Position numbers and translations under genes: made by a program. From assembly GCA_022393335.1 (NCBI GenBank), contig JAJEKB010020275.1, positions 107,868-171,867 on the forward strand: DNA of 64,000 bases, given 5' to 3'. Positions within the stretch are counted from its first letter, which is position 1, and each line of letters starts with the position of its first letter. The notes below the pieces were generated by a model. It was not told the origin of the DNA. It saw only the letters and a program-made list of their open reading frames with translations, and ran no database searches. This document shows positions 23,081 to 35,663 of this stretch, piece by piece. The stretch comes from Macrotrachela quadricornifera. Taxonomy: Eukaryota > Rotifera > Eurotatoria > Philodinida > Philodinidae.

Positions 23081-26000
23081 ATGGATGAAAACAGTTATCG
23101 ACTTGTACCATACAGATTTCTTGTTAATGAATCCAATACAGACATATGTAAATTAGAAAGATTAACTAATTTATTTCCTGATATGAAAGAAATTATTGAA
23201 TTAGGTATATTATTTTAATTCAATAAAAATAATATCTTATTTATTTTCATTTTTCTTTTTAATAAAGAATTATTTAAAGTTAATAATCTATCACATATGA
23301 TTGAACGTCTTTCAAATATTTATACAATTTCAAGTGCTGTTAATACTCATGATGATACACTTCATCTTTTTCTTGGTCCTTATCAAGTTTCACTTGGTCC
23401 AGCTATATTTGGTGCACTTCAATTTAAAAATGTTTCTAAAGCATTACTTGCTTCAACAAATTCAAAAATTATAAAAGATAGTACTAAAAAAAAACGTAAA
23501 CGTCGACATGAATTTGTAATTCGTCGTTTTCGTCGTGCTGTACGAAAATTACTCCTTATTAAATCAATTCTTGATCAACTTCGATTTGCTTCTGTTCTTA
23601 CACCATCTAATCAATATGAATTACATAGACAAGGTATATATGATCTTGTATTATCAGGACATATACATGAATCACAATCAGTACTTATTGATGAAAATTT
23701 TCATTTCATGGATAATTCAGAAACGAAAACTAATTTATTTGCATCTCACTTTATAAAAGTAAATGCTTTACTTAATTTATTGAGTGCAATACCACAACAA
23801 AATCAAGTAGATAATAATCCAGTAAGAGGAATAAAAGCACAAAGTACATTTGATAATTCCAATACTCTAACAAATAATGAAGATCATCGAAATACTTTTA
23901 TTGATCCAGCTTCTATGTGTTGTGTATCACATGGTCAAATTGCATCTCAAGATATATTTCCTATGAGACGATCACTTAGTTATCAATCTACTCAGTTCGC
24001 ACCACCTGAATATGCTTCAAAACGTAATAGTAATTACGGTTTATCTACAAGATCATCGATTCTTTCAAGGCAAACCATAGTAAGTTTTACATATATATAT
24101 TGAAATAAAATTAATGTTACATATGCTTTAATATAAAAAACAATTTAATAATTCAAACTAAGTTTTTTGTCTTTCTATTTGATAGGCAAGTAGTCTTCCT
24201 GATTTAACCATCAATAATGATTCTGTTACAAATATATCATCATCTAATTTAATGCCCCCATCAAATTCCATTACAGTCAAATTAAACAAAATGAAAAATG
24301 ATACAATAAATCAATCACATCATTCATCTTCTGGATTTTCTACTAATCAAGAAGATACATTTGTTAATCATATATCATCTCTTATATCAAATTATTTATT
24401 ATCTAATACCAAAGATAATCCTGAAATATTAGAAAATAACTTAAATTTTCTTCCATCCATAACAACAACAGTATCAAATAATTTCGATATATCCAATCAA
24501 TCGTTATCAATAAACGAGTCTAATGAATTTTATAAACTTTTACAACGTATCAGAACAGTTGTAAATAATGAATTATCTATAAAAACTCATAATAATAATA
24601 ATTCTCATCAACAATTATTTTTATTACCAACTATTACATATCCAGAAGCACATATGAATGAATTTAATACAGAATATCGAAGATTATCTAACGATAAACA
24701 TAAATTAGATTTATTATTTAAATCTCAATCTTTTGATGTTGCCAGCTTACGTAAGTTTATATTATTTTGTAAAATTCAATAAAATGACTTTTTTTTAATT
24801 TCTCTTTTCTAGAATCATTTTCAAGAAGATCTGAATTCGATGAAAATGTAACAGAATTTGACTCAGATGAATATGTAACAAGATTTTAATCTATTAACTA
24901 ATTTATCTATTTTTCTTTGCATTTAAATCATTGATGAAATACACGTATATCGATTCATCTTATAAATAAAATTTACTACAGAAAAAAAAACACGTGTGTA
25001 TAGTCAAATTATATTATGTGAGATACAAAGACATGTATATAATACCGAATAGAATATATTAAATACAAATACACATAGACATACTAAAAAATATCCAATC
25101 TATCAATAAATGGTTTCATCATGTTTACCTATCGTATGAATAAAATGAAACCGATGCCGGTATTGACCTTGTCTACCTTTCCAGTAAATCATATTTTGAT
25201 AAGCATAAACATGTAAACGTATTATTAACAAAATAGTCAGCATAATCTGGTTGTTATTATATGTTCTGTTTTTTTTTATTCTGTCAGAGTCAATTATATG
25301 TATGCATAAGTTCTTTTATGTTAAAAAAAACTTTCTGTATGTTTCATATGAGAAAAAAAAGAGAAACAGGTGGGAATAACAACACGCATATAATATTATT
25401 GATCAATACTATTTTATCTTTGATAAAGAAAAAATAGACGACAAAAAAAGGAATATTTAATTTGATAAGAAGAATTTTTATTAAATGGTAAGCTTATGAA
25501 AAAGAATATATTCTTTTTTTTTATGCTTTTTTTTTCTGGTAGACAACGTTTCAATCTGAAATTCAATATAATCGTTCTGTAAAATAATGTTGTTGTTTTT
25601 TTTTTCATCGTAAATCTATTTTATATTTCATAGAAATTATTAAAAACATTACAAATAGATATTGAGGCTGTAAATCAATATCGTTTACATTTATTTAATA
25701 AATATATTCAATCAAATGAAACTTATGAAAATAAAGATTTATTTAATGTACGAAAAGAAATTCTTAATCGATGTGAATGGGTTATTACTGAACTTGAGCA
25801 AATTTTAGAAAATTTACAAACATATAGATTATCAATAAATGATGCTCAACAAAGTATTAATCGACCAATTGTTAAAGAAGTATTTAAATAAATTATGAAG
25901 ATTTTTTTTGTATTTTGTATATATTACAGTGAATAAAATATTTTTTTAGGTTATCGAAATATCGCTTAATGCTAATTTACCACCTGTTGACAAACAAAAA

Positions 26001-26200
26001 GAATCCATGATGAATAAGGATGAATGGCGAATGTATAGACGTGATTTACAAGAGATAAAAGAAGATTTATATATGCTTGATTTACTTGTCCATCGAGGTA
26101 TTTCGAAGGTATGAATTATTCAATAATCATAATAATTTTTTTTCTTGTTGCTTTCGAATAGATTGATCGATTGGTGAATGTAACAGATCTTTCTACATGA
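23081..26200 (+). CDS. Unrecognised 668-aa protein, 7 exons
   Basis: Exons 23081-23204, 23268-24079, 24186-24750, 24813-24874, 25634-25879, 25950-26108 and 26162-26200 join in phase throughout (2007 nt). The N-terminal part (residues 1-200) is well structured: PYRFLVNE, LFPDMKEIIEL, LHLFLGPYQVSLGPAIFGAL, then a basic stretch KKKRKRRHEF. Residues about 200-530 are Asn/Ser-rich and likely disordered. The last 140 residues are helical and probably coiled coil (IEAVNQYRLHLF, DLYMLDLLVHRGISKIDRL). The fourth donor is the weak point: GTAACA at 24875; if unused, the protein ends at TAA 24887-24889 with 525 aa. The last three exons lack their own ATG and fit phase 0, which favours the longer form. 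No family recognised. Confidence 0.7.
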
Positions 26201-26363
26201 TTTATATACTCTTTTTCTCTTATTTTATATAATTATTTTTATTTGTCTATTTAGTTTTTATCATAGTAATATATATATATATATGGATGTTTTGTTTATT
26301 ATCACAAAACATGATAATACAGCAATAAACAGAATAAATTAATCTTATTGATTCAAACATGAA

Positions 26364-26489
26364 CATGAATATAAATATTTATTTTGTATAGTAAATGTTT
26401 TGGTCTTCTTTATCATTTTCAAAATGATTATTCTATAAAAAAAGATGACCAAAAATTTAGTATATAGAATAAATACTTATATTCATATT
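26364..26489. repeat. Long hairpin, about 50-bp stem
   Basis: Left arm about 26364-26412 (ATGAATATAAATATTTATTTTG then the block TTTTGGTCTTCTTT) pairs with right arm about 26440-26489, with few mismatches and a loop of about 27 nt. Weaker pairing extends outwards to about 26290 and 26585. It lies 160 bp after the end of the 668-aa gene. It could be a small MITE or the source of a structured RNA; nothing decides between these. Confidence 0.6.
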
Positions 26490-26589
26490 AATAAGTGAAT
26501 TTATAAAAAAAAATGAATTTTTTTTTTAATTATTGTATTATAATATTTTTGTTTGTTTATCATAATTCAATGATAAGAACATATATAAA

Positions 26590-27678
26590 GAAGCTAGTAA
26601 TACCTTGTGACACGTAATATTTGTCTATACATAAGAGATAGAGATCATTTAAATGTCATCATATAAACAAAATAAGATGGATATTGATTCTTAGTAATCA
26701 AGGTTTATTGAAAGAAAATGATGAAGTTGTTTGTAGACATTGTATTGATATAATATTCAGAGCAATGATTATAGTAATCGATGCTTACCGAAAAATTGTT
26801 GAATTTGGAAGCACAATGCTCATATCCAGTGACTAACTATGTATAATTCTCTTCGAAAATGGAAAAAAATTGCCCATCGTATTACTACATTCATGTTGCA
26901 ATATTTAAACATAAAATCGAGAATCATTATCAAACCTATATACAATGTGTTATATCGAAATATCTTTTCTTTAATAGAGTCCTTTGAGTATATTCTATCC
27001 AACGATTATTACAATCTAATGATACTACAATTACTATACTAATGTATTTGTTAACATTCAATTGAAATAATCATCTCCTTTAAATAAAAATTTTTATATA
27101 TATTTTTTTCGTACTTAGAATCTGACAAAAGTAATTTTTATTCTTTCTTTTACGCCAATTGGTGCCTGTTGAAAAGAAAAAAAAATTGTTCTACTATTTA
27201 GTCTTAAGTATTAGCAGTACAAGGAAACGCACATACATATATATATATATTCTTTTTGCTCTTCCCGAGGCAAAGAATGTCGATGAGTACAGAATTGCGT
27301 ATGCTTTTCTTTTTCTGGTTTTTTTTTCGTACGTATTAGTAAGAACCAATAATTATTATTCTTCTCGTCAGCTACAGCGTATAGGTCGGCGAGACGAGCA
27401 AACAATCAGAATGATAAAGACGTAGAAAGAAGAAAGAAAAAAAAGAGAAAATTGAATACACAACTAGTAGAGAAACGATGAATTATTTTGACCCATCGGA
27501 TGTATACATGTAGTTCGATAGGTATGCTTAAAAGTGTTTATGAGTAACGGGTAATAATGAAAAAAGAAAAAAAAGTGAAGAACGAAATACAAGCACAAGC
27601 TAAATATATAAATTTAACTATTCATTCATTGGTATGTATAAATAGAATATAGTAAACATTTAATTTTGTAGATAAATA
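26590..27678. other. Intergenic, no gene supported
   Basis: AT-rich, with a (TA) tract at about 27237-27250. Open frames at 26839-27042 and 27159-27425 overlap comparable minus-strand frames and show no domain or splice context. No clear TATA box before 27679. Confidence 0.4.
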
Positions 27679-28289
27679 ATGACAACTAATAAAAGACAAA
27701 TTCGTGGTGTTCGAATATTATTAACTGTTTTTTATGGATTTCTTTTATCGAGTACATTATTTCGTTATGTTATTCATGGTATTGTCGAAACAATTCGACG
27801 ACCAACAAATCCATATGCTATTACAATGATAGTTATTGGTGGTTTAATTCTTATTTCAATATTTTTGGCTATATATGCTACATGGTATGTCAAAAAATAA
27901 AAATACTTTTTTTCTTCCTTTTATAAATAATTATTTTATTTAGGTTTGATAATACTGTAATATTATTAGTTTCTGGGGTTGTTCTTATTTTTGTATTCGT
28001 TTTAACATTGGTCTTTGGTATTATACGTATTATTAAAACAGCCCCTCATCGTGTTCTAACAACAACATTAGCTCCAAATGTTATTATAACTGCGGATGAA
28101 TCATTTGGTACCAATACAGTAACAGTAAAAAATGATATTAAAAGTACACAAGATATTTATGCTTTGTCTGAAGATGTAACAAAATTAATTATCGAATTAA
28201 TTTTTATACTTTTTGCTATACTTGCTACATTTATTCTATTCCGATATGTTAAAGCAAAATATGCTGAAGTACCGACACGTGAAAAATGA
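27679..28289 (+). CDS. Four-helix integral membrane protein (183 aa)
   Basis: Two exons, 27679-27884 and 27944-28289, with a 59-bp GTATGT...TTTAG intron that restores a Trp codon across the junction. Hydrophobic spans lie at about residues 12-33 (ILLTVFYGFLLSSTLF region), 46-67 (AITMIVIGGLILISIFLAIY), 73-95 (VILLVSGVVLIFVFVLTLVF) and 152-172 (LIIELIFILFAILATFILF). The loop between spans 3 and 4 (about 55 residues) contains TTTLAPNVIITADES and would lie on the same side as the loop between spans 1 and 2. The layout resembles small tetraspan proteins, but no signature motif of tetraspanins or claudins is present, so no family is assigned. The start is the first ATG after a poly-A-like leader. 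Confidence 0.8.
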
Positions 28290-28818
28290 TTATTATAAGA
28301 GTTAACAGACTGGAACAGTTTATATACATTATTCTTTTGACAATCTCTTTTTGTTTTTTTTCTTCTGTATATATCAATCTGAAATGTATCTGTTTAATCT
28401 CAAGATGAAATGATGAAAGTTTTTTGCTTACATACTTACATATGTATTATTCATTAACAATAGATTTACAATAGTCAAAACTATCAACATGTTTGTATTT
28501 TTTTTTTGACTCTGATATTTTAATATATTTCTCTTCATTATGATTAAAGATACTATAAAATCAAGTTTAAAGAGAATAATTTTTGAAAGTTAAGAATAAA
28601 TCAAATATTTCCCATCATCAATCGTATAATATCATTATTTCTGTATAACGATCAGTATAATCTTTGTTATATTATCAACGGTCTTTTTCTTTTTTCGTTT
28701 GATAAACAAGCAAACCAATAGAAAACACACATATATATATAGATACAGAGAAAAAAAAACATTGTAACTGAAAGTAAAATAATGTGCAAACAAAGAAAAG
28801 AAAGACAATTATTTTATT
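28290..28818. other. Convergent 3' intergenic region
   Basis: Lies between the ends of two converging genes. T-rich and A-rich with a short (TA) tract at about 28731-28740. No gene seen. Confidence 0.5.
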
Positions 28819-31800
28819 TTATTGTTTTATATCAGCATTAGCTACTTGTAAATGTAAATCTTTTGCTAAACTGCTGATAACAAGATCAGTTTTTCCATGA
28901 ACACGTTCAGCTAATTGTATACGTTTTATTTGATTGATTCGTTTATCTTTACTAATCATTAAACGTGTTATACGTTTATTAAAACGTACATGTTTAAGAT
29001 TATTTGATATGGAATGTATTAAATTTGACCAAAGTGGCATTGATGGTATATAATCTTTAAGTAATAAATGAAGCCATTTCCAATTACCTTTAATTTTTTT
29101 TAATATTGTTCGATCAGATAATGATAATGTATCCCATGATGATGTTAAAGCTGTTTTAGATTTATTTTTTTCATTAAATATTCGTCGTAAATCATTTTCA
29201 TATGGTGATATATAACGATTTGTTTCATTTGTAATCATCTTTAAGTATAAAGTAAAGTATTACCAAAGAAAACAAGAGAAAATTCAAAGAATTTGAAAAT
29301 TTTCTTGATATTTTAATATTGAAATCTTATTGATTATTAAAACATTAATAATGAATATCTCGGATTAGATTTAGATGAATTGCAATATTACATCGTTCTA
29401 CCGTGAAGTATCCTGTAATTTAGCAGTGTTTCCGTCTTCTGACTCAATTTTCAGAGCACGACTAAATCAATAAAAATGGAATAATAAATGTGACTTCTAT
29501 CTAAGACGAACTATACAAAGATATATTATCATGATGCACTTCTCTCGAAGTACAGTTTATTAATGGTGAATCATACATAGTATTTTATTGACATGACACC
29601 GACTTATTTTATATTTTCTTATATAATATCAGCTTTTATAAAGTATAATAAACTTACATTTTTTGTATAAAAATGATCATTTTGAAAATCTGAAAGATCA
29701 ATAATATCTTCAGTTGTTTCATCATCATTATCATTATCATTATCATCTTGTTGTTGTTGTTGTTGTTCATTATCATTTATTGTATTTGTACTATTATAAA
29801 TAAGATCCATAAGATGTGTTATATCTGGATCATTTTCAATTTTAGCTACTTTTGTACATAATTCTTCATAAGATTTTAATGAAACAAAATTTGTTCCCCA
29901 ATTAAGAAATATTTCACAAATTAATGACCAATTTTGTCTAACTTCACGCCATGTTTGTGTATATAATAATAAAAGACTTGACCATAATGCTAATTGACGA
30001 AGTTCATTTGATACATATTTATTAACAAGTGTACGAAAATCAAATATAATTAATGATGAACTAACATGAATAACAATACGATTTATTGATTCTTGTTGTG
30101 CAGGATATTCAATTTTTGATGAAACAAGTAAATAAGTTCGCATTATATACTAAAGAAAGAAAAAATTCATGTATTAACAAAAAAAAAACTAATAAGAATA
30201 TTACTTCTTTAAATGTTTCATTATTAAAAAATTGAAGTATAGAATTATTTAATGGTGTATCACGATGATCATCAATAAGTAATACTAATGGTTGAGGAAA
30301 TGAATAATTTTTTGATAATGATGGTAATAATGATTTATATAAATGTTCATGATCAAAATGTATACGTTCTAACCAAGATTTTAAAACATAATTTTGTGCA
30401 ATTATATCATCTGTTTCTTCTGTATAAGCAAGACTTATTGGAATAAATGATGTATCATCAAGATTACTTAACATAAATTCATAATAAAATAATTTTTTTT
30501 CATCATGCTATAAAAAAAAAGAAATTATTTTATTAATAAATATTCTATAAAAAGACCAAAAAGAAAAATACTTCAACAATATCAACAATTATATATGCAA
30601 TATGATGTTGTGATGTAGAATTTGATGTAGTAATTGTTGTAGATGGTGTTATGGAAGAATTTGTTCGAGCAGGATGATAAATTATATCATTATTAAGAAT
30701 AATTACTATATAATATATGAAATAAAAATGATATTTTAATATAAAGAAAAGAAAAAAAGGTTATTAAGAACAAATTGTATATTATTAAATTATGAAATAA
30801 ATTGCAAAAACATGTTTACTTTGAGTCGCTGTAGTAATTGTATTATTTTGTTGAATAGTAGCAGCTGGTTTTATATGAATAAGTGGAGGTGGTTTATCAA
30901 GTGTTTTTTTTGTTAACATTGAATGATAATAACGTATTGAATTTTCTGTATGAATAGCAATATGGAATGGATTTAATGATATATGTTGTAATGCACCTGG
31001 TAATAAACCAGTTGGATCAATTTCATGACGTAAATTTGTTGTTAATTGAACAAGATTACAACACATATTAATAAAACGTTTTGTTGATGATATACGTAAT
31101 GTTTCTTCAAAATCAGTATCATTTAAATTTAAATCATTTGTATTAAAATTTGCTGTTAAATCATCAGTAAATGTTTGATTCCATTGTTGTAAAACAGGAT
31201 TTGGAGATTTATGATAACGTTTTAATGAATTATTTGAACGTATTTCATTATTATTATTATTATTATTATTTATATTTGATTTATTTATTGAACGATTTGG
31301 TCTTGCAACACGTTTAGCATTTCTATGATCAACTATATTACCATTTGAAAAACGTGAACATAATAATGCTTTACCATTTTCTTTTATTGTAACTATACAA
31401 TTAAATGGACAATCACGACCTTGACAATAAAAATATGATCGTAATAAATAACTATTTGCTGTATCTAAACGTCGACCATAATTTTTACTTGATGCACATA
31501 CACCACAATGTGGATTATATTTTTTAACAAATGGTAATACTATTGATAACCATTCCATATCACGACGTCGAATAGGTTTTCCTGTTGAAGATGAAACTGT
31601 ATTAGAATTTGTATTATCATCAATTGTTGTTGTACTAGTAGATAAACGTCCATCATTATCCACTAATATTGGAAGACCTAATTTCGATAATTTTCGTTCA
31701 TTTTCTTTTTTATAAAATATACGTCGCATTTCCAATAAACGATTAACATCTTCTGGGCTTATGATGAATTGATCTTTAAAAGAAAATATTATATATATTA

Positions 31801-32744
31801 TATTATTAACTAAATTTATTCTAATAGATTTTCTTTCTGTTTGAAATGTAAATTTTTTTTTTGTGAAAACTCATTCAGTTTAAGGATATATTCCTTTTTA
31901 ATGCAATATTTTCAATCTTTTAACTTTCGATTTTTCTACATGGTACAATCAATTGGATTCGAACGTTTTTATAAGTACTGAAAAATAGTGTACCTACAAA
32001 AGCTAATATATTCTGTAACCTTATCACCATCTGATAAGTGTTTTTTTTTGTTTCACTTAAGTTTCAGTCAATATTTTTTTAAATTAGAAATAGAACATGC
32101 ATCCAGATTTGATTTTAATTTGTAGAAAATAATTTTTAGCTCTAAAAAGTGTAATTAAAAACTGTTGCAAAGAGGAAAATTTCAGGCTATTTTTAGTCGT
32201 GACATACGCATATTCTTCGAGAATATTGTGTCTATGACAACTCATTGAGATCTGTATATTTTAAAAGTTCCAATAAATTTTACTCTATGTGTTCTCGACA
32301 TATCTCAGACTAATGAAGTTCCCCTAAATTTTGTTCGTTGTAAAATGCGATTTTATGTCAAATATGGAGTTCTTTTTCAATTCTACCATTATAATAAAAC
32401 TAATATGTACTTCGTTTAAGTCTCAAGAGTCTCTTGTTTTGTAAAAAAAGAAAAAAAAACTTAACTGAAATAGATTTTGGATAATGATAAGAACCGTATA
32501 AGTATATCACCCTTTTTTATACGAAAAATGAAGATGAAAGATTTCAATATTTTCTTTTTGTCTTTTATATCGGCCATCTAATCCGTTTGATAACGGAAAA
32601 GAGGCACTCACATGAAGTCGGTAAAATAACCCGAAGTGGTACCGGTGGATTGTTGCCGTTTGTAGTTGTTGTAGCTGGTAGAACTGTTGAAGATGATGAA
32701 GTTGGCAAATCAGCCTCAACTTCAACTTCACCATCAACTTCCAT
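28819..32744 (-). CDS. Transposase-derived-looking zinc-binding protein (811 aa)
   Basis: Six exons in consistent phase: 32744-32612, 31773-30820, 30705-30572, 30507-30205, 30149-29658, 29238-28819. The N-terminal third holds a Cys/His cluster (residues about 134-195: HCGVC, FYCQGRDCPFNC, then C and DHR), like the DNA-binding zinc fold of FLYWCH/MULE-type proteins. The middle and end match, as I recall it, a family of host genes related to DDE transposases in invertebrates and fish: KLFYYEFML, LVLLIDDH, LWSSLLLLYTQTWREV and LLKDYIPSMPLWSNLI. Where those proteins show a conserved Cys-x-x-His motif, this one has IHVSSSL, so catalysis is doubtful; this fits a domesticated gene. Two introns are long (838 and 419 bp). 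No terminal repeats surround it, and it has neighbours on the same strand 645 bp upstream. Gene model confident; family moderate. Confidence 0.65.
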
Positions 32745-33388
32745 CTAAAATATCGATATATGGATATTCTCATATTGCTTACCTCATTCAATTCTCCTTT
32801 TTTTTTCCTTCTTAATATTTATGTTAGATTATTATTATTATTTTTCGTAAACTAAACAAATTTATTTCATGTTTAGATATACATATATAGATATAGATAT
32901 CAAGAAGCGATGACTGCAATACACAGAGTTAAATCAAAAAAAAGAAAAGAAACGGTCGTAGTTTGTCAATCGAAAATGAACCATACTGGAAAAAAAAGAC
33001 CAAACAAGAAGTTTATAGAAGAGTTAAACGCGAAAAAAAAAACAAATATGTCGATAATTCTTGTTTTTTTTCAATAATCTGCAATCTATCTACACATATA
33101 TATATAAAACAAAACAAAAACTAAACGAATGAACAAATAGACACACGCACACACGCATAAATTTTTTTTTTTCTTTTTCATATCGTAATCAAAATAAAGA
33201 AACGGAACAACAAAAAAGAAGAATTTATTAATATATATATATATAATGTGCAATGTATATATGAATTTGTTATTTCTTTTTTAAAATAAAAGAAACAAAA
33301 AGAAAAACATCAAATTTGTTGTTGAATCATTCGTTTTAAATCTAAATACAATAAAAAAAAATCTTCTTTTTATATAAAAGAAACAATT
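32745..33388. other. Intergenic spacer with low-complexity tracts
   Basis: Poly-A/T tracts, (CA)n-like and (TA)n microsatellites (for example 33141-33160, 33227-33244). A possible short 5' UTR exon of the transposase-like gene ends with GAG before GTAAGC at about 32782. No other gene seen. Confidence 0.4.
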
Positions 33389-34516
33389 TTAATAATATAA
33401 CATACGAGCAAATTGAACAGAACATGCATGTAAACTATCACGTGCTAAATCAAGTTGTTTTTGTAATAGAATTGATGTTGTTTGTAAATGTTGATTAAGA
33501 AAATTCATTTCATTACCCATCATTTGTAATACTTTTGAAAGCTAAAAAATTCAAAAATTCCGATCTCCAATCTAAACCATTTATATTTATGAACTTACAT
33601 CATCTGAACTTTCATCCATATGTTGTACAGCAACAGTTTGTTGTGGAAATATCCCTGATGCTGCTGTTTTAATAATTGTTTGTGGTTGTGATTGTTGTTT
33701 ATTTCGATTTTTTTTACTTGATTTATTTGATGATGAATTTGTTGGTTGTATTAATTTATTATCATCAATTATACCTATACGAGATTTTTTATTTGGTGAT
33801 AATGGTCCATTAATTGTTTGACCTGAATGATCATCTGAAGTTCGTTGACGTTTATTTGATGTTGGTGATGAAAAATGAGCAATAGGATTTGTTATTTGAT
33901 GATTAAGTAAAATATTTTCTGGTAATGTAACTGAAAATTGTTGATTTTGATCTTGTTCATGTTTAAAAAGTAAATTTTCTATTTCATTATTTGAATTTGT
34001 ATTTGTATGGGATGTTGGTAAACCATTAACAATAAGTGTTGATGATGTTTGACGATTTGTTGTTGATGGATTATTTGCTGATTCAGTCATACGACGTTTT
34101 TCTAAACGTGCCATACGTAATAATGGTTTTCGATCGACTGGTGATGCTATTCGATGAGTTTTACGTAAATGATCACTTAAATTAACAACCCATGTATCAC
34201 AATTTGGACATCTAAAAGAAAAAAAAAAAAATTTTTTTTTATTTTTTTATTTTTCAAGAAATTTATACCTTAAACGTGTTTCATAATCATTTGGATGTAT
34301 CTGATGATTATTATTATTTGTTTCATCATTTGAAGATGATCTTTGTTGTTGATTTGATGAACTTAATTGTGATTGAGATGATAATGGTACAGATTGTTGT
34401 TGTTGTAATGTTGGTTGTTCATCAATTTGACTATTATTTGGTTGAAATGTAAATGTTGTTGGTAATGATGTTGCTAATGGAATATCAGGCATAAGTGTTT
34501 GAGAAAAATGAACCAT
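33389..34516 (-). CDS. C2H2 zinc-finger / coiled-coil protein (337 aa)
   Basis: Three exons, 34516-34269, 34211-33599 and 33541-33389, joined in phase (1014 nt; introns of 57 bp). Residues 1-82 are Gln/Ser/Asn-rich and low complexity. Exon 2 opens with a single C2H2-type finger, CPNCDTWVVNLSDHLRKTH (Cys-x2-Cys, then His-x4-His; residues about 84-102), followed by a basic patch (RLEKRRM). Basic clusters at NKRQRTSDD, PNKKSRIG and KKNRNKQQ look like nuclear localisation signals. The last 50 residues (LSKVLQMMGNEMNFLNQHLQ onwards) are probably a coiled coil. A nuclear regulator or chromatin-associated role is plausible but inferred. A single finger with an x4 histidine spacing is not typical of classic DNA-binding arrays. 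No orthologue recognised. Confidence 0.75.
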
Positions 34517-35663
34517 TTATTTATTTATTTTTTTTTTGATTTTAATTATAATTATTCATAAAATTAATCTGAATTTTAATAATAGAAAAAAAAAATTTAA
34601 AAGTCTATATTAAATATTTACAACGATTATTTCCATCAGACTCATTACATCAAATATAAATCATTACAAAAATATGTTCAATATATAATAAAAAAAATTT
34701 CCATCATCGGAAATATCGTTGTATAATTTTAAAAAAAGATCTTTCAAATTTAGTATTTATTTTTTTTTTATATTTTTTTTTTTATTTCTTTAAAATAGAT
34801 TATTGAATATGTGTAGAATTAGTTTGTTTTAATGCATGGCTAATCACTGTGAATGAGTTACTGATATTTAACGACAAACAACAACAGCTAGAAGTTTTTG
34901 CCAGCCATTGAATATCGTTTTGCCCTCATTTTCAACAAAACTTTTTTTTGATAAACACTTTTTTTTTTCATTTTGTTTTTAAATATAAAATTTTTATTAT
35001 AATAATTAAAATAAAAATAAGAATAAAATTATTAATATAATAGAAATATTTCAAGAATATATTATATATAGATGTCACTCATTGATAGTCAAAATAATTT
35101 CTTTTTTTTTGTATAGTATATGAGGTCTATTGAAATAGTTCATTACTGTTATCACATATACATACTTTCGTTTTCATAATCAAGGTATTACTGAACACAA
35201 CAAGATATGATAAAGAGATATTTTCAGAAGTTCTTATCGAGTACATTGTGTAGAATAAAACAAGAATTAAAAGCAACAGAAAAGAAAAGAGATTATTTTT
35301 CTGATGGAATGATTTATGATGACATTAAATCCTAATAATCTTGATAGATAATATTATATGGAGTTGATTGATGAAAAAATAAGTTCTCAAATATACTTTC
35401 TGAATTTTATAATAAATTGCAGTTGGTATTATTGAAAATTTGATCAAAATACAGTTATTTATTATCCGATAGAGTCATCAATAGTTTTGTCTTATATTTA
35501 TTTATACAATAAATATATTGGAAAAAAGTCCAATAACTTTTTTTCTTGTATAGACGCGAGAAACGAATAAAGTCTAATGAACATGAGAAAAGAATTATAC
35601 AAAAAAAAAAGACTATTAGAAAAGAAAAGAAAAAAGATACAAAAAAAAACATAAATAACTCGT
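34517..35663. other. Intergenic between HECTD1 3' end and zinc-finger gene
   Basis: Strongly AT-rich. It should contain the HECTD1 3' UTR and the promoter of the zinc-finger gene. No extra gene or repeat was recognised. Confidence 0.45.

Noticed and set aside
27159..27425. Overlapping plus and minus frames before the tetraspan gene
   Set aside because: They include a TA microsatellite and poly-A runs and show no splice or start support.
31940..31960. GATTCGAAC stretch as a tRNA T-loop
   Set aside because: No acceptor, D or anticodon stem can be formed around it; it lies in an intron.
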